A DNA stretch of 64,000 nt from Gemmatimonadota bacterium (GCA_022826565.1 JAJDUP010000020.1:1-64000), one strand, 5' to 3'. Numbered from the stretch's first letter, positions 45,100 to 53,857 are shown. Numbers and translations: made by a program. Notes: generated by a model from the sequence alone, not told the origin.

Positions 45100-47378
45100 T
45101 GTCCTTGCGACACCGGCTTCGCCTCCTCCCCGAAGTGCTCCGCGAACCAGTCGAACATGCGCTGCCAGTGGTCCGCGAAGTCGGCCGCCGTGCTCGCGCG
45201 CCCGGCCCCATGGCCTCCCGCCGTGTAGTGCACCCACACGACCTCCTTCCCCAGGCGGCGCAGCGCATAGTACATCTCGCGCTGGTTGGTCGCCGGCACG
45301 TTCCAGTCGCCCTCGCCGGAGAGCATCAGCAGCGGCGTCTCGATCCGGTCGGCGAACATGACCGCCGAGTGCTCGATGTACTTGTGCGGCTGCTCCCATA
45401 GCGTGGCGCCGATCCGGTCCTGCCCGACCTCGGCCGCCGCGTAGTTGCGCGTCGTGATCTTCGGCGAGTCGCCCAGGAAGGAGATGATGTTGACCTTCCC
45501 GGAAACATTTGCCGCCGCGGCGAAGCGGTCGGTCTGCGTGATCAGCAGGTTGGTCGCGTAGCCGCCGTAGCTCTGCCCGTAGACGCCCACCTTGTCCGGG
45601 TCGACCAGTCCGCGCTCGATGATCTTGTTGATCGCGTTCGGCACGGCCTTCATCCACGCCTCGCCGGGGAAGCCCTCCTCGAAGCGCACCGACGGGCGGA
45701 ACCCGAACCACCCCTGCGCGGTGATCAGGTTCATGTTCTCGTTGAAGCCGTTGTCGAAGAACTGTTCGTAGATCTCGGCCACGAGGGGGTAGGTGCGCCC
45801 GGGCTCGTAGCCGGCCGGGTAGTAGAGGATGCCGTAGAGGGTGTTGCCGTCGACGTCCAGGAATTCGATGAGCTCACTGCGGGTGAGCGCGACGTTGTCG
45901 AGTTGGGGGTTGGAGGTGGTGAGCCGGCGGGGCGCGGACAGGTCGCCGCGGGCAGCCCAGATCTCGTCGGGGTGGTCGCCGTCGGACATGGTGTAGACGA
46001 TGGTGCCGCCGTCGTCGGAGATGTTCCAGGAGCGGTAGAGGTTGCTGTCGAGGGCGAGGGTCTCGGTAGCGCCGGTGGTGGTGTCGAGGCGCTCCAGGCC
46101 GCGCTGCCAGCGGTCCCGGGCGGATTGGCTGAAGTAGAGGTGGCGGCCGTCGTCGCTCCAGCCCTGGACCTGGCGGCGGGGGCGGGTATCGTCGTCGTCC
46201 TCGAGTTCCAGGAGGGTGCGGAGGTCGGCGCTGCCGAGGTCGAGGAGGTGCCAGGCGTCCTGGGAGGTCAGGAGGAGCGCGTCGCCGGATGGACTCCAGC
46301 GCTCGACGGAGAAGCGGATGCGGGTGGAGTCGGCGACGGCGTCATCGCCCGCCTCGCCCTCTTCGGTGTCCGGCGGATCTCCGCGATGATCAGCCGTCAC
46401 ATCCACCGCTTCGTCCTCCCCGAGCCGCCGTACGTACACGGATCCGTCATCCGCATACGCGAACGCGTCACGCGCATCGTTCCAAGTCACGTTCATCCGC
46501 TCCTCGCCCGTGTCCCGCAACGACTCCGGCTCGCTGCCCTCCGCGAGCGCCAGCCGGAAGAGTTCGTACTCGGTCCCGTCCCGCCGCGTGTACGAGGTCT
46601 TCGTGCGCGTCGCCGTCGAATACGTGATGTAGGACCCGTCCTCCGAGAATCCCGCGCCGGCCGGCGTCACGCCGCTCAGTATCTGCCGCACGTCGCCGTT
46701 GTCCAGGGCGATGAGGGCGGTGATCTGGCGTGCGGCGATGTTCCTCACGCGGTCCCAGGCCAGGAAATCGTTGCGGGAATCCTGCACGATGACCGGCGCC
46801 TCGGTCAGCGCGACGAAGGCCGCGCGAGCCTCGTCGGCCCAGCCGGCGGGACGCAGCCCGACCAGCACGCTCTCGCCATCGGGAGCCCACTCGAGCGGCG
46901 ACGACGACGCGATCTGCATGTCGGTGCCGAGGGCGACCGTCTCGGCGCGGCCCGTGTTCGCATCGAAGATCCTGAGCACGTACGCACCCTCCTCGACGGC
47001 GAAGTACGCCAGCCGATCCCCATCAGGCGACCACGCGAAGCCGCGCAGTTGTGCCGGCTCCTCGTGCACCCACGTGCGCTCCCCGCTCCGCGTGTCGATC
47101 ACCATCAGCCGCGTGGAAACGGGGGAGATGTACGTGGGGTCGCCGTAGCGCTGATGGTCGACATCGGTGCGGTCGCGCCGCGTGCGAACGGTCGCGGCGA
47201 CGCGGGCGCCGTCGTCGGTCACCGCCGCGATGCTCACGAGGTTGACGTCGAGGGCGATCTCCGTCGTGAAGGGGCGCTGCTGGGGTTGGGCGGGGAGGGG
47301 GGTGGCGGCAGTGAGAGCGAGGGCACCGGCAAAGCCGGCGATAAGGGGGAGCGGGGAGGGGTGTTGGCGACCTGGCAT
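45096..47378 (-). CDS. S9 family peptidase (prolyl oligopeptidase-like), secreted
   Basis: Signal peptide; VGVYGQSYGGYATNLLITQTDRF nucleophile elbow; GEGDWNVPATNQREMYYALRRLGKEV; TAGGHGAGR. Confidence 0.94.
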   Translation of the reverse strand: MPGRQHPSPLPLIAGFAGALALTAATPLPAQPQQRPFTTEIALDVNLVSIAAVTDDGARVAATVRTRRDRTDVDHQRYGDPTYISPVSTRLMVIDTRSGERTWVHEEPAQLRGFAWSPDGDRLAYFAVEEGAYVLRIFDANTGRAETVALGTDMQIASSSPLEWAPDGESVLVGLRPAGWADEARAAFVALTEAPVIVQDSRNDFLAWDRVRNIAARQITALIALDNGDVRQILSGVTPAGAGFSEDGSYITYSTATRTKTSYTRRDGTEYELFRLALAEGSEPESLRDTGEERMNVTWNDARDAFAYADDGSVYVRRLGEDEAVDVTADHRGDPPDTEEGEAGDDAVADSTRIRFSVERWSPSGDALLLTSQDAWHLLDLGSADLRTLLELEDDDDTRPRRQVQGWSDDGRHLYFSQSARDRWQRGLERLDTTTGATETLALDSNLYRSWNISDDGGTIVYTMSDGDHPDEIWAARGDLSAPRRLTTSNPQLDNVALTRSELIEFLDVDGNTLYGILYYPAGYEPGRTYPLVAEIYEQFFDNGFNENMNLITAQGWFGFRPSVRFEEGFPGEAWMKAVPNAINKIIERGLVDPDKVGVYGQSYGGYATNLLITQTDRFAAAANVSGKVNIISFLGDSPKITTRNYAAAEVGQDRIGATLWEQPHKYIEHSAVMFADRIETPLLMLSGEGDWNVPATNQREMYYALRRLGKEVVWVHYTAGGHGAGRASTAADFADHWQRMFDWFAEHFGEEAKPVSQGQ

Positions 47379-47570
47379 GACGGCTTTGCTCCTTCGGGAG
47401 GTGGGACTGCGGCGGAACCTTAAGCCGTGCTGATGGGGAGCGAAAGCACGATGCGCCAGACTTGCAGGCTGCTTACGATGTCGCCGGGGCGCGCGAGCGG
47501 GAGGACGAGATACAGTTGGACCGCTATCGCCCGGAGGCAACGGTACCAGGATTGAACTCAACTCCAGAAA

Positions 47571-47608
47571 TGTAATGTAAACACGTCATGCTGTAATGTA
47601 TGCATTAC
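47571..47608. repeat. two TGTAATGTA copies 21 bp apart plus GTAATG-TATG-CATTAC inverted repeat
   Basis: TGTAATGTA at 47571-47579 and 47592-47600, read directly; overlaps stop of the 47586-48074 ORF. Confidence 0.8.
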
Positions 47609-48074
47609 TTTTCTGCCGTCCCAAGGCGAGCATCCACAACCCCAAGGCTGTGACCACGAAGGACACCGCCCACACCCAGTAGCCGACCAGCAGATCCGCG
47701 ACGGCGTTTTCATCTGCCACCCAGATCGGCCAGTACAGGAGATTCAGCACGCCGGCGGCCCCCAGGACCAGCGGCAGCCACCGGCCGCCGACCAGCCGCC
47801 GCCTTGTCCACCTGGTGCGCAGGGTCGCCAGGCTGAAGAGCATCAGCAGATTGGTGAGGGCGCTCACCTTGCCGATCCGGTCTCCAAAGATCAATGCGTT
47901 CAGGAAGGCTTCCCACCCTGGTTCCGCGTTTCCTTCCACGACCCTGCCGGCCGAGTCGTCCGTCGAAGGTGGTGCGGGTCGCCCTTCGATGTAGGCGGGC
48001 AGGAGGAACGAGACGGCGAACACTGTCCACGCGGCGAACACCAGGCGCCGCCATTCCTTCTTGCCCAGCTTCAT
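47586..48074 (-). CDS. small membrane protein, paralogue 3 of the PadR cluster
   Basis: Four hydrophobic segments; C-terminal VGYWVWAVSFVVTALGLWML aligns with the next two ORFs; ATGA overlap with preceding reading frame. Confidence 0.6.
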   Translation of the reverse strand: MKLGKKEWRRLVFAAWTVFAVSFLLPAYIEGRPAPPSTDDSAGRVVEGNAEPGWEAFLNALIFGDRIGKVSALTNLLMLFSLATLRTRWTRRRLVGGRWLPLVLGAAGVLNLLYWPIWVADENAVADLLVGYWVWAVSFVVTALGLWMLALGRQKSNAYITA

Positions 48075-48612
48075 ACTAGCACCTCTTCCACTCTGGCCGA
48101 TGCCCACTCGCGGTTGCGGATCCGAAGGCCGATGGCAGCAAGTACAAACGAAAGGTGCCACATCCAGGCGCCTATGCCGAGAACCAGGCCAGACTCGCCG
48201 GCAGACCGGACGACAGCCAGGAGTCCAATCGCCACACCGAGCGAACCCGCAACGCCGAGGATCCGGCCCAGCCAACCGGCAACGCAAACGAAACCCCGAA
48301 CAATGACGGCGAAGTCACATTCAGCTTCATGACCTCCGAGCGGGCTGCCATTGCCCAGCCGGCCGCCATCCACCGCCGCCACGTCGACTTCCCGGCCCTG
48401 GCGAACTCCCTCGACAAATCCACCGCCCGGACGAGTTCTCCCCGCGCAATCGCCAGCGCCCGGGCCGGCCCCAGCGCCGGCTCCAACTCCATCTCCAGCT
48501 CCACGCGCGCCCTCAGATGGTCTTCCAACTCGTCGATCTCGCGCGGCGAAAGTGAGGACCGACGCTCCACCTCCTCACGCCACCGCCGCACCTCTTTCTC
48601 CGCCGCGAACAT
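48071..48612 (-). pseudogene. frameshifted (or recoded) membrane protein with LEDHLRA-type N-terminal prefix, paralogue 2
   Basis: N-terminal half in frame of ORF 48172-48612 (EIDELEDHLRARVELEMELE...LSREFARAGKSTWRRWMAAGWAM); C-terminal half in frame of ORF 48071-48382 (GIGAWMWHLSFVLAAIGLRIRNREWASARV). Both halves align to paralogue 1. Confidence 0.75.
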
Positions 48613-48628
48613 GAACTGCCTCCCGTCC

Positions 48629-49261
48629 TCAGACCGGTGCCCGCAGGACCCGCGCCGACACCCATCGGCGGGAACCGATCCAGAGACCCGCCGTCACCAG
48701 CAATTGCGAGGCCATCCAGGTCCAATATCCGATGAAGAAGCTGCCCTGCCGAATCATGTCGCCGACGACGATGGCGATGTTGCCGCGGATCAGTTCGTCC
48801 ATCCCGACAACGAGGAGATAAAAGGCTGCGGCGGTGTTGAGCCACACCAGTGCACGACTCCTTGAGGGATCCCCGCGCCGGGCGTCCCAGAGCGTCAGCA
48901 GCAGGGGCAGGCAGATTATCCAGCGTTCCCAGAAGACGTGATATCCGTAGCGGATCGTGAACTCCCCCAGGACCGGAAGGAAAACGGAAGCCGCGAACAG
49001 CGCCCACCCTGCGGCGACCAGCCCGCGCCACCTGGGCCGGCCCGCCTTCGCGAACTCCCGCGAAAGCACCTCCGCCTCTCCTAGTTCATCGCTGACGTTC
49101 CTGAACGCCCTGGCCGTAGCCATCCCTTCGTGCAGCTCCCGCTCCAGTTCCATTCGCGCGCGGAGATGATCCTCCAGTTCGTCGACTTCGCGCGCCGTGA
49201 GCCCGGTCTGTCGCTCCAGCCCTCTCCGCCAGCGAAGGATCGCCTCTTCCGTGTCAAACAC
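48629..49261 (-). CDS. membrane protein with permease-prefix-like N-terminus, paralogue 1
   Basis: EVDELEDHLRARMELERELHEGMATARAFRNVSDELGEAEVLSREFAKAGRPRWRGLVAAGWALFAASVFLPVLG, TMs, IGYWTWMASQLLVTAGLWIGSRRWVSARV. Confidence 0.75.
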   Translation of the reverse strand: MFDTEEAILRWRRGLERQTGLTAREVDELEDHLRARMELERELHEGMATARAFRNVSDELGEAEVLSREFAKAGRPRWRGLVAAGWALFAASVFLPVLGEFTIRYGYHVFWERWIICLPLLLTLWDARRGDPSRSRALVWLNTAAAFYLLVVGMDELIRGNIAIVVGDMIRQGSFFIGYWTWMASQLLVTAGLWIGSRRWVSARVLRAPV

Positions 49262-49595
49262 TCCCGCCTCCCCATGACGTCTCGAGCGCTCCGTGGACCA
49301 TGCGCCAGTTCTCCCGGTCGGTAACCAGCTGCCGTTTCCCGCGGGCCGTCAGCCGATAGTACTTCCGACGCCGTCCCTCGTCGGTGAGTTGCCAGCGGCC
49401 CTTGATCAGCCTGTCACGCTCAAGCCGGTGAAGGACCGGGTAGAGCATCCCGTCCGACCATTCCAGCCTACCGCCCGAAAGCAGCTTGACCTGCTTGAGG
49501 ATCTCGTACCCGTAGTTCTCGCCTCCCGCCAGGATGGACAGAACCATCGGGCGCGAGGACGCTGCGACGAGTCCTTTGGATACCGGTTTGTTCAC
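49254..49595 (-). CDS. PadR family transcriptional regulator (GTG start inferred)
   Basis: RPMVLSILAGGENYGYEILKQVKLLSGGRLEWSDGMLYPVLHRLERDRLIKGRWQLTDEGRRRKYYRLTARGKRQL; GGAAAGGGG upstream of GTG. Confidence 0.92.
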   Translation of the reverse strand: MNKPVSKGLVAASSRPMVLSILAGGENYGYEILKQVKLLSGGRLEWSDGMLYPVLHRLERDRLIKGRWQLTDEGRRRKYYRLTARGKRQLVTDRENWRMVHGALETSWGGGSV

Positions 49596-49611
49596 AACGC
49601 CCCTTTCCATA

Positions 49612-49645
49612 CCTTGATAATCAATGTACCTTGACATTCAATGTA
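49612..49645. promoter_or_regulatory. tandem 17-bp repeat (CCTTGATAATCAATGTA / CCTTGACATTCAATGTA), candidate PadR operator
   Basis: Two adjacent 17-mers, 15/17 identical, directly upstream of padR in the padR/beta-propeller divergent region; contains AATGT-N6-ACATT. Confidence 0.6.
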
Positions 49646-49749
49646 TATGAACTCGCGGCCAACGCAAAGAGCGGGTCGAACCGGTCAACCCGGATGTCGG
49701 TGGCCGCACCCGGTGGAAACGCCTTGAACGTCGAAGGGAGAGGCTGGAC

Positions 49750-51018
49750 ATGGATTTCGGAACGCACACGAACGCTCTCACGGTATCTTCGGGCCGCACG
49801 CCGCGCCACGCATTGACCGTTGTCGCGGTGCTCCTGGTCTTTCCGGCGGCAGCCTGCGGGCCCGTGGCCCAGCAAATACCCGAAATCGCGATCGACAGTG
49901 CCGGGGTCCGAATCGTCACCAGCGACCCGGCGAACTCGGACGCTGTCTGTGCCATCAGTACGGAGCCGATATCGAGCATCGGCGAGAATGAACGCGACGA
50001 AAACGAATGGTTCTCGTCGATTCGGGGCGCCGGCCTCTTGTCCGACGGGTCCATCGTGGCGGTCGACCGCACTAGCGCGGAGGTGCGCATCTACGACGAA
50101 GCCGGCAAGCATCTGCGCTCGATGGGGCGTCACGGGGAAGGGCCGGGCGAATTCAGCGATCCCTTCCTGCTGTGGATCACTGCGGCCGATACGCTCTGGG
50201 TCGGCGACTACCGTCCCTGGCGGTACAACCTGTTTACACCGCAGGGCGAGTTCGTTCGCCAAGTCAATCTCTCGCCGATGCTGGTCGACCCGCCGTCTTC
50301 GGGTGGAGGCGTCCTCGACAACGGATATAGCTTGAATTCGAGCAGCAAACGGGCTCGGCGCGAGAACTTCAGCGTTGCCGACACTCTGATGGTCCTGGTG
50401 TACGATCCCGAGGGAGGGCTTGTCGGCAACCTCGCCCGCATCCCCGACCGGACCAGCGGCATGGTCAGCGATGCGGAGAACTTCTGGTTGTTCCCCCTCT
50501 TCCAGTCATTCGCGGAGGTCGACGCAAGTGGTTCCACCATCGTGCTGGGGCACGGAAGCGAAACGGAGGTAAGGGTGCTGGACGACGAGTTCAACCTCCG
50601 GCTCATCGTACGCTGGAACGAGTCCGACAGGGAGGTGACCGGCGCCGACGTACGCGCCTGGCGGGAAGACTACATCGAGAGACGCAGGCAGTGGGCCGAG
50701 CCGGACTGGCGCGACTTCGACGACGCCCGGATCAGCCCGGAACGCCCGGTTGCAGATCTGTTCCCGGCGATTCGGGCGATCATGATCGGGCGAGACGGCC
50801 GCATCTGGGTTCGCCAATACGATCGGCCCCGCGAGGACCGCGGCTGGCTCGCCTTCGATTCCGACGGTGGGTTTCTCTGCCATCTGCCCTCGCGCATACC
50901 CGGCTCGGTACGGGAATTCGGGTCCGACTACGTGCTCCTGCAACGCGAATCGGAACTCGGGATCCACAGCTTGCAACTGCACCGACTGAAGGTGCCGTCT
51001 TCCGAGGAGACGAAGTAG
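49750..51018 (+). CDS. 6-bladed beta-propeller lipoprotein
   Basis: LVFPAAACGP lipobox; LLSDGSIVAVDRTSAEVRIYDEAGKHLRSMGRHGEGPGEFSDPFLLWITAADTLWVGD typical of 6-bladed beta-propeller families. Confidence 0.8.
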   Translation: MDFGTHTNALTVSSGRTPRHALTVVAVLLVFPAAACGPVAQQIPEIAIDSAGVRIVTSDPANSDAVCAISTEPISSIGENERDENEWFSSIRGAGLLSDGSIVAVDRTSAEVRIYDEAGKHLRSMGRHGEGPGEFSDPFLLWITAADTLWVGDYRPWRYNLFTPQGEFVRQVNLSPMLVDPPSSGGGVLDNGYSLNSSSKRARRENFSVADTLMVLVYDPEGGLVGNLARIPDRTSGMVSDAENFWLFPLFQSFAEVDASGSTIVLGHGSETEVRVLDDEFNLRLIVRWNESDREVTGADVRAWREDYIERRRQWAEPDWRDFDDARISPERPVADLFPAIRAIMIGRDGRIWVRQYDRPREDRGWLAFDSDGGFLCHLPSRIPGSVREFGSDYVLLQRESELGIHSLQLHRLKVPSSEETK

Positions 51019-51135
51019 ACCCGGGCTCAACCGTGTTCGACCGCACACTTGTCCTCCGGTGCTGCTCGCCTCGGTTACCTTCGAAGTATGAGTGGGGGCC
51101 GGATATCAACCCCGGCGAGTAAGCGGAGCCAATCC

Positions 51136-51525
51136 ATGCCAAATCGATCGAAGGACTGGTTCGCCCAAGCCGAGCACGACCTGGCACAGGCCGTGGATTC
51201 TCACCGCAACGGGCGGCACGACTGGGCATGTTTCGCGGCGCACCAGGCGTCGGAAAAAGCCGTGAAGGCGCTCCACCTGGCTCAGGGCCGGGAAGCATGG
51301 GGTCACGTTGCGGCCAGGCTGTTGAGCGAGCTGCCGGCAACTCCGCCCGACGCTCTGGTTGACCGGGCACGGGTGCTGGACAACTACTATATTCCCGCCA
51401 GGTACCCGAACGGGCACGATGAAGGCCCGGCTTTCGAGCACTACGGGTCATTGCACAGTTCGCAGGCGGTCGAATATGCCCGTGACATCCTCGAATTCGT
51501 CCGTCAAGCGCTGGCCGACGCCTGA
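51136..51525 (+). CDS. HEPN domain protein (toxin of HEPN/MNT pair)
   Basis: DWFAQAEHDLAQAVDSHRNGRHDWACFAAHQASEKAVKALHLAQG; RYPNGH = R-X4-H motif. Confidence 0.88.
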   Translation: MPNRSKDWFAQAEHDLAQAVDSHRNGRHDWACFAAHQASEKAVKALHLAQGREAWGHVAARLLSELPATPPDALVDRARVLDNYYIPARYPNGHDEGPAFEHYGSLHSSQAVEYARDILEFVRQALADA

Positions 51526-51844
51526 AGAGGTACTGACCGCCCTCCGGGAATGGGCGAAAGCGCGGGTGGCTACACGGCCGGAGTTGATCGCCCTGGGCTA
51601 CTTCGGTTCCCACGCGCGGGGCGACACCGGATTCGGAAGCGATCTCGACATCGTGGCGATTGTGAAAGAGAGCGACCGTCCGCGCCTGGAACGCAATCGG
51701 GACTGGCCGTACGAGCGGTTGCCGGTGCCGGCCGACCTGCTGGTTTACACCGCGGAGGAATGGCAGCGGTTGCACCAACACGGCGGACGCTTCGCCCGGA
51801 TGCTGAACGACGAAACCGTCTGGGTGGTCGGGTCGGCCCCCTGA
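51476..51844 (+). CDS. MNT-type nucleotidyltransferase (antitoxin of HEPN/MNT pair)
   Basis: ALGYFGSHARGDTGFGSDLDIVAIV = GSX10DXD motif; overlaps the HEPN gene. ATG at 51476 or GTG 51482. Confidence 0.87.
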   Translation: MPVTSSNSSVKRWPTPEEVLTALREWAKARVATRPELIALGYFGSHARGDTGFGSDLDIVAIVKESDRPRLERNRDWPYERLPVPADLLVYTAEEWQRLHQHGGRFARMLNDETVWVVGSAP

Positions 51845-51907
51845 AGCATCGAAGCGGGGACGGTCGCATCGACCGCCCCCGCTGCAACGCTTGCCTCGCT
51901 TGCGCCC

Positions 51908-52945
51908 TCAGTGGTGCCCGAGCGGCGCGAACGACTTCTGCCAGCCGACCGTGAGGATCCAGTCCGTCCCCAGCTGCGGCCCGCGCAGGTTCTGGTAGAC
52001 CGGGATGTGCCACTCGGCCGCGATCCGGTGCCCCGCCAGGGCGCCGTCCGGAAAGTAGAGATTCAGCCCCATCGGCACGTCCACGCGCGTTCCTCCGCGC
52101 AGTTCCTCGCGGATCGTCGGGGCCATCATGGGGTTGCCGTAGGCAGAGTCGTGCCCGGAATAGTCGCCCCAGGATCTGGTGAGCACGCGGGCCGAAAGGC
52201 TCAGCCGGTCGCCAGGCTTCACCGCGAACCACAGCGTCGCATCGGTCTGGCTGCCCTTGGTGTAGCCGCGGCTGTTCTCGCCCATGCGGACCGTGGTCCT
52301 GCCTTGAAGCCCCCACGAGGTGCTCTCGCTCATGCCCAGGATCGTGATCCCCGGGGTGAAGTCCCACGTGCCCGAGCCGAGTTGCATGGGGTAGGGCATT
52401 TGAACGGCGCGGCCCATGCTCATGGGGTTCACGCCCGTCTCTTCGATCGAACCGGTCGGGATCGACACGGCCGCGTTCAGGTGCATGCGAACGGGTCCGG
52501 TCCGCCTGACCCCGATGAGCGCACCCAGGCTGGTGTCGCCCAGTCCGGACGAAGCGGCCTCGAACATGCCGCCCGGGCGCGTCTGGTGGTTCATCGACTG
52601 GTCGAGCCAGTTGGTCATGACCAGAAGGGTGACGACGTCGCTGGGCGCGTACATGAGCCCGGCCATGTGCATCGTCATCGTCATGTCGAGCGGCGCCACC
52701 ATGAAGTCCTCGTGGACGTCGCTGACGTCGAGTTCGTCGTTCCCGTCGAGGTTGCCGTCCATGAGCATCCGCATGAAGCGGTAGGACAGCATGAATTCGC
52801 CACGCTCGTGGGTGTGGTCGGCCATGATCCCGATGGGCGCGTGACCGTCCGGGCGGGAAGCGGTCCATTCGTACTGGGCCTGAGCGAGTGTGGGCGAGAC
52901 GGCCGCGAGCGCCGCCGCCGCGCACAGGCATACCAACATGCGCAT
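51908..52945 (-). CDS. outer-membrane transporter-like protein, His/Met-rich
   Basis: Signal peptide; GIMADHTHERGEFMLSYRFMRMLMDGNLDGNDELD, DMTMTMHMAGLMYAPSDVVTLLVMTNW; beta-barrel-like C-terminus. Confidence 0.65.
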   Translation of the reverse strand: MRMLVCLCAAAALAAVSPTLAQAQYEWTASRPDGHAPIGIMADHTHERGEFMLSYRFMRMLMDGNLDGNDELDVSDVHEDFMVAPLDMTMTMHMAGLMYAPSDVVTLLVMTNWLDQSMNHQTRPGGMFEAASSGLGDTSLGALIGVRRTGPVRMHLNAAVSIPTGSIEETGVNPMSMGRAVQMPYPMQLGSGTWDFTPGITILGMSESTSWGLQGRTTVRMGENSRGYTKGSQTDATLWFAVKPGDRLSLSARVLTRSWGDYSGHDSAYGNPMMAPTIREELRGGTRVDVPMGLNLYFPDGALAGHRIAAEWHIPVYQNLRGPQLGTDWILTVGWQKSFAPLGHH

Positions 52946-53034
52946 ATGAGTATCCTCTCTTGATTGAATCCGTGGATTTGCTGAAATCGCCGGTCGTGTC
53001 GCACCGGCAGCGCGCGCCGGAGTCGGCGCCGGAT

Positions 53035-53490
53035 TCACGCGAGAGGGGGAGCGTTCGCGAAGGGCAGGGTGTAGGGCGCGCGCCGGTTCGGAACGCGCTC
53101 GAGGGCGGGGATGGTCCGGGCGGAAACGGTGGCCCGGAACGCCGGACCGGTCGCCGCGGGATTCGACGGAGCGGACGGCCCGGCCGATGTCGGACAGCTT
53201 CCGACGCAGGTGCATGGCGGTGGCAGGGTGCCGTCGTGGGCGTCGTGGCCGCCGGCCAGAGCCGCGAAGTGCCCACCGGCCGATGCGTGGTCCGCACCTG
53301 GGCGGGCGTGGTCCGCGTCGTGAGCGTGCCCTTCCGCATCCACGTGCCCGAGGTGATGCGGACACCCCAGATCGAACAGGTCGGGAGCCATGGACGGGAG
53401 CAGCACGAGCGTCACAACCGCGCTCATCCATCTCATGGCGATCCGCGCCCTGCCTCGTCCTGTCATCGCACCCTGGGCAAGTGACCTCAT
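53035..53490 (-). CDS. His-rich CXCX3C-type putative metal-associated protein (DUF2946-like)
   Basis: Signal-like segment; LGCPHHLGHVDAEGHAHDADHARPGADHASAGGH; PPPCTCVGSC; C-terminal LPFANAPPLA. Confidence 0.55.
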   Translation of the reverse strand: MRSLAQGAMTGRGRARIAMRWMSAVVTLVLLPSMAPDLFDLGCPHHLGHVDAEGHAHDADHARPGADHASAGGHFAALAGGHDAHDGTLPPPCTCVGSCPTSAGPSAPSNPAATGPAFRATVSARTIPALERVPNRRAPYTLPFANAPPLA

Positions 53491-53560
53491 CTGCTCAGAG
53501 ACAATGTAGCTACCTCCGAGCCCGCGCGTCAGACGAGGGCCCGCCAGCCGTCCCGGGCAC

Positions 53561-53857
53561 CTAAAGGACTACGTCACCCCCCGGATCCCGCCTCCGAAGC
53601 CGCTGCAGCACCGCTTCCGCCTCCCTCAACCTCTGCGAACGCATCTCCTCGTCGACGACCGCATGGCTCCATACCGGCCGTCCCTGGTCCTCCGGGACCC
53701 GCAGCACCGTACCTTCCCGGGTGCCGGCCGGCAACAGCGGGACGGGCACGTTCTTCGTCTTTGCGTTGTCGTCCCGGACCAGCACCGCGATCCCAGATTC
53801 GAAGCGGTCTGCCACCCAGATGCGTTCGGCGCGTTTGGGGCTGCCCTCGTCAGTCAC
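53561..53857 (-). CDS. DUF3006-like small protein
   Basis: VADRFESGIAVLVRDDNAKTKNVPVPLLPAGTREGTVLRV, directly downstream of an MBL-fold gene. Confidence 0.65.
   Translation of the reverse strand: MTDEGSPKRAERIWVADRFESGIAVLVRDDNAKTKNVPVPLLPAGTREGTVLRVPEDQGRPVWSHAVVDEEMRSQRLREAEAVLQRLRRRDPGGDVVL

Noticed and set aside
49629-49650. TTGACA at 49632 as a -35 box for the beta-propeller gene
   Set aside because: No acceptable -10 at 16-18 bp; the hexamer is part of the 17-bp tandem repeat.
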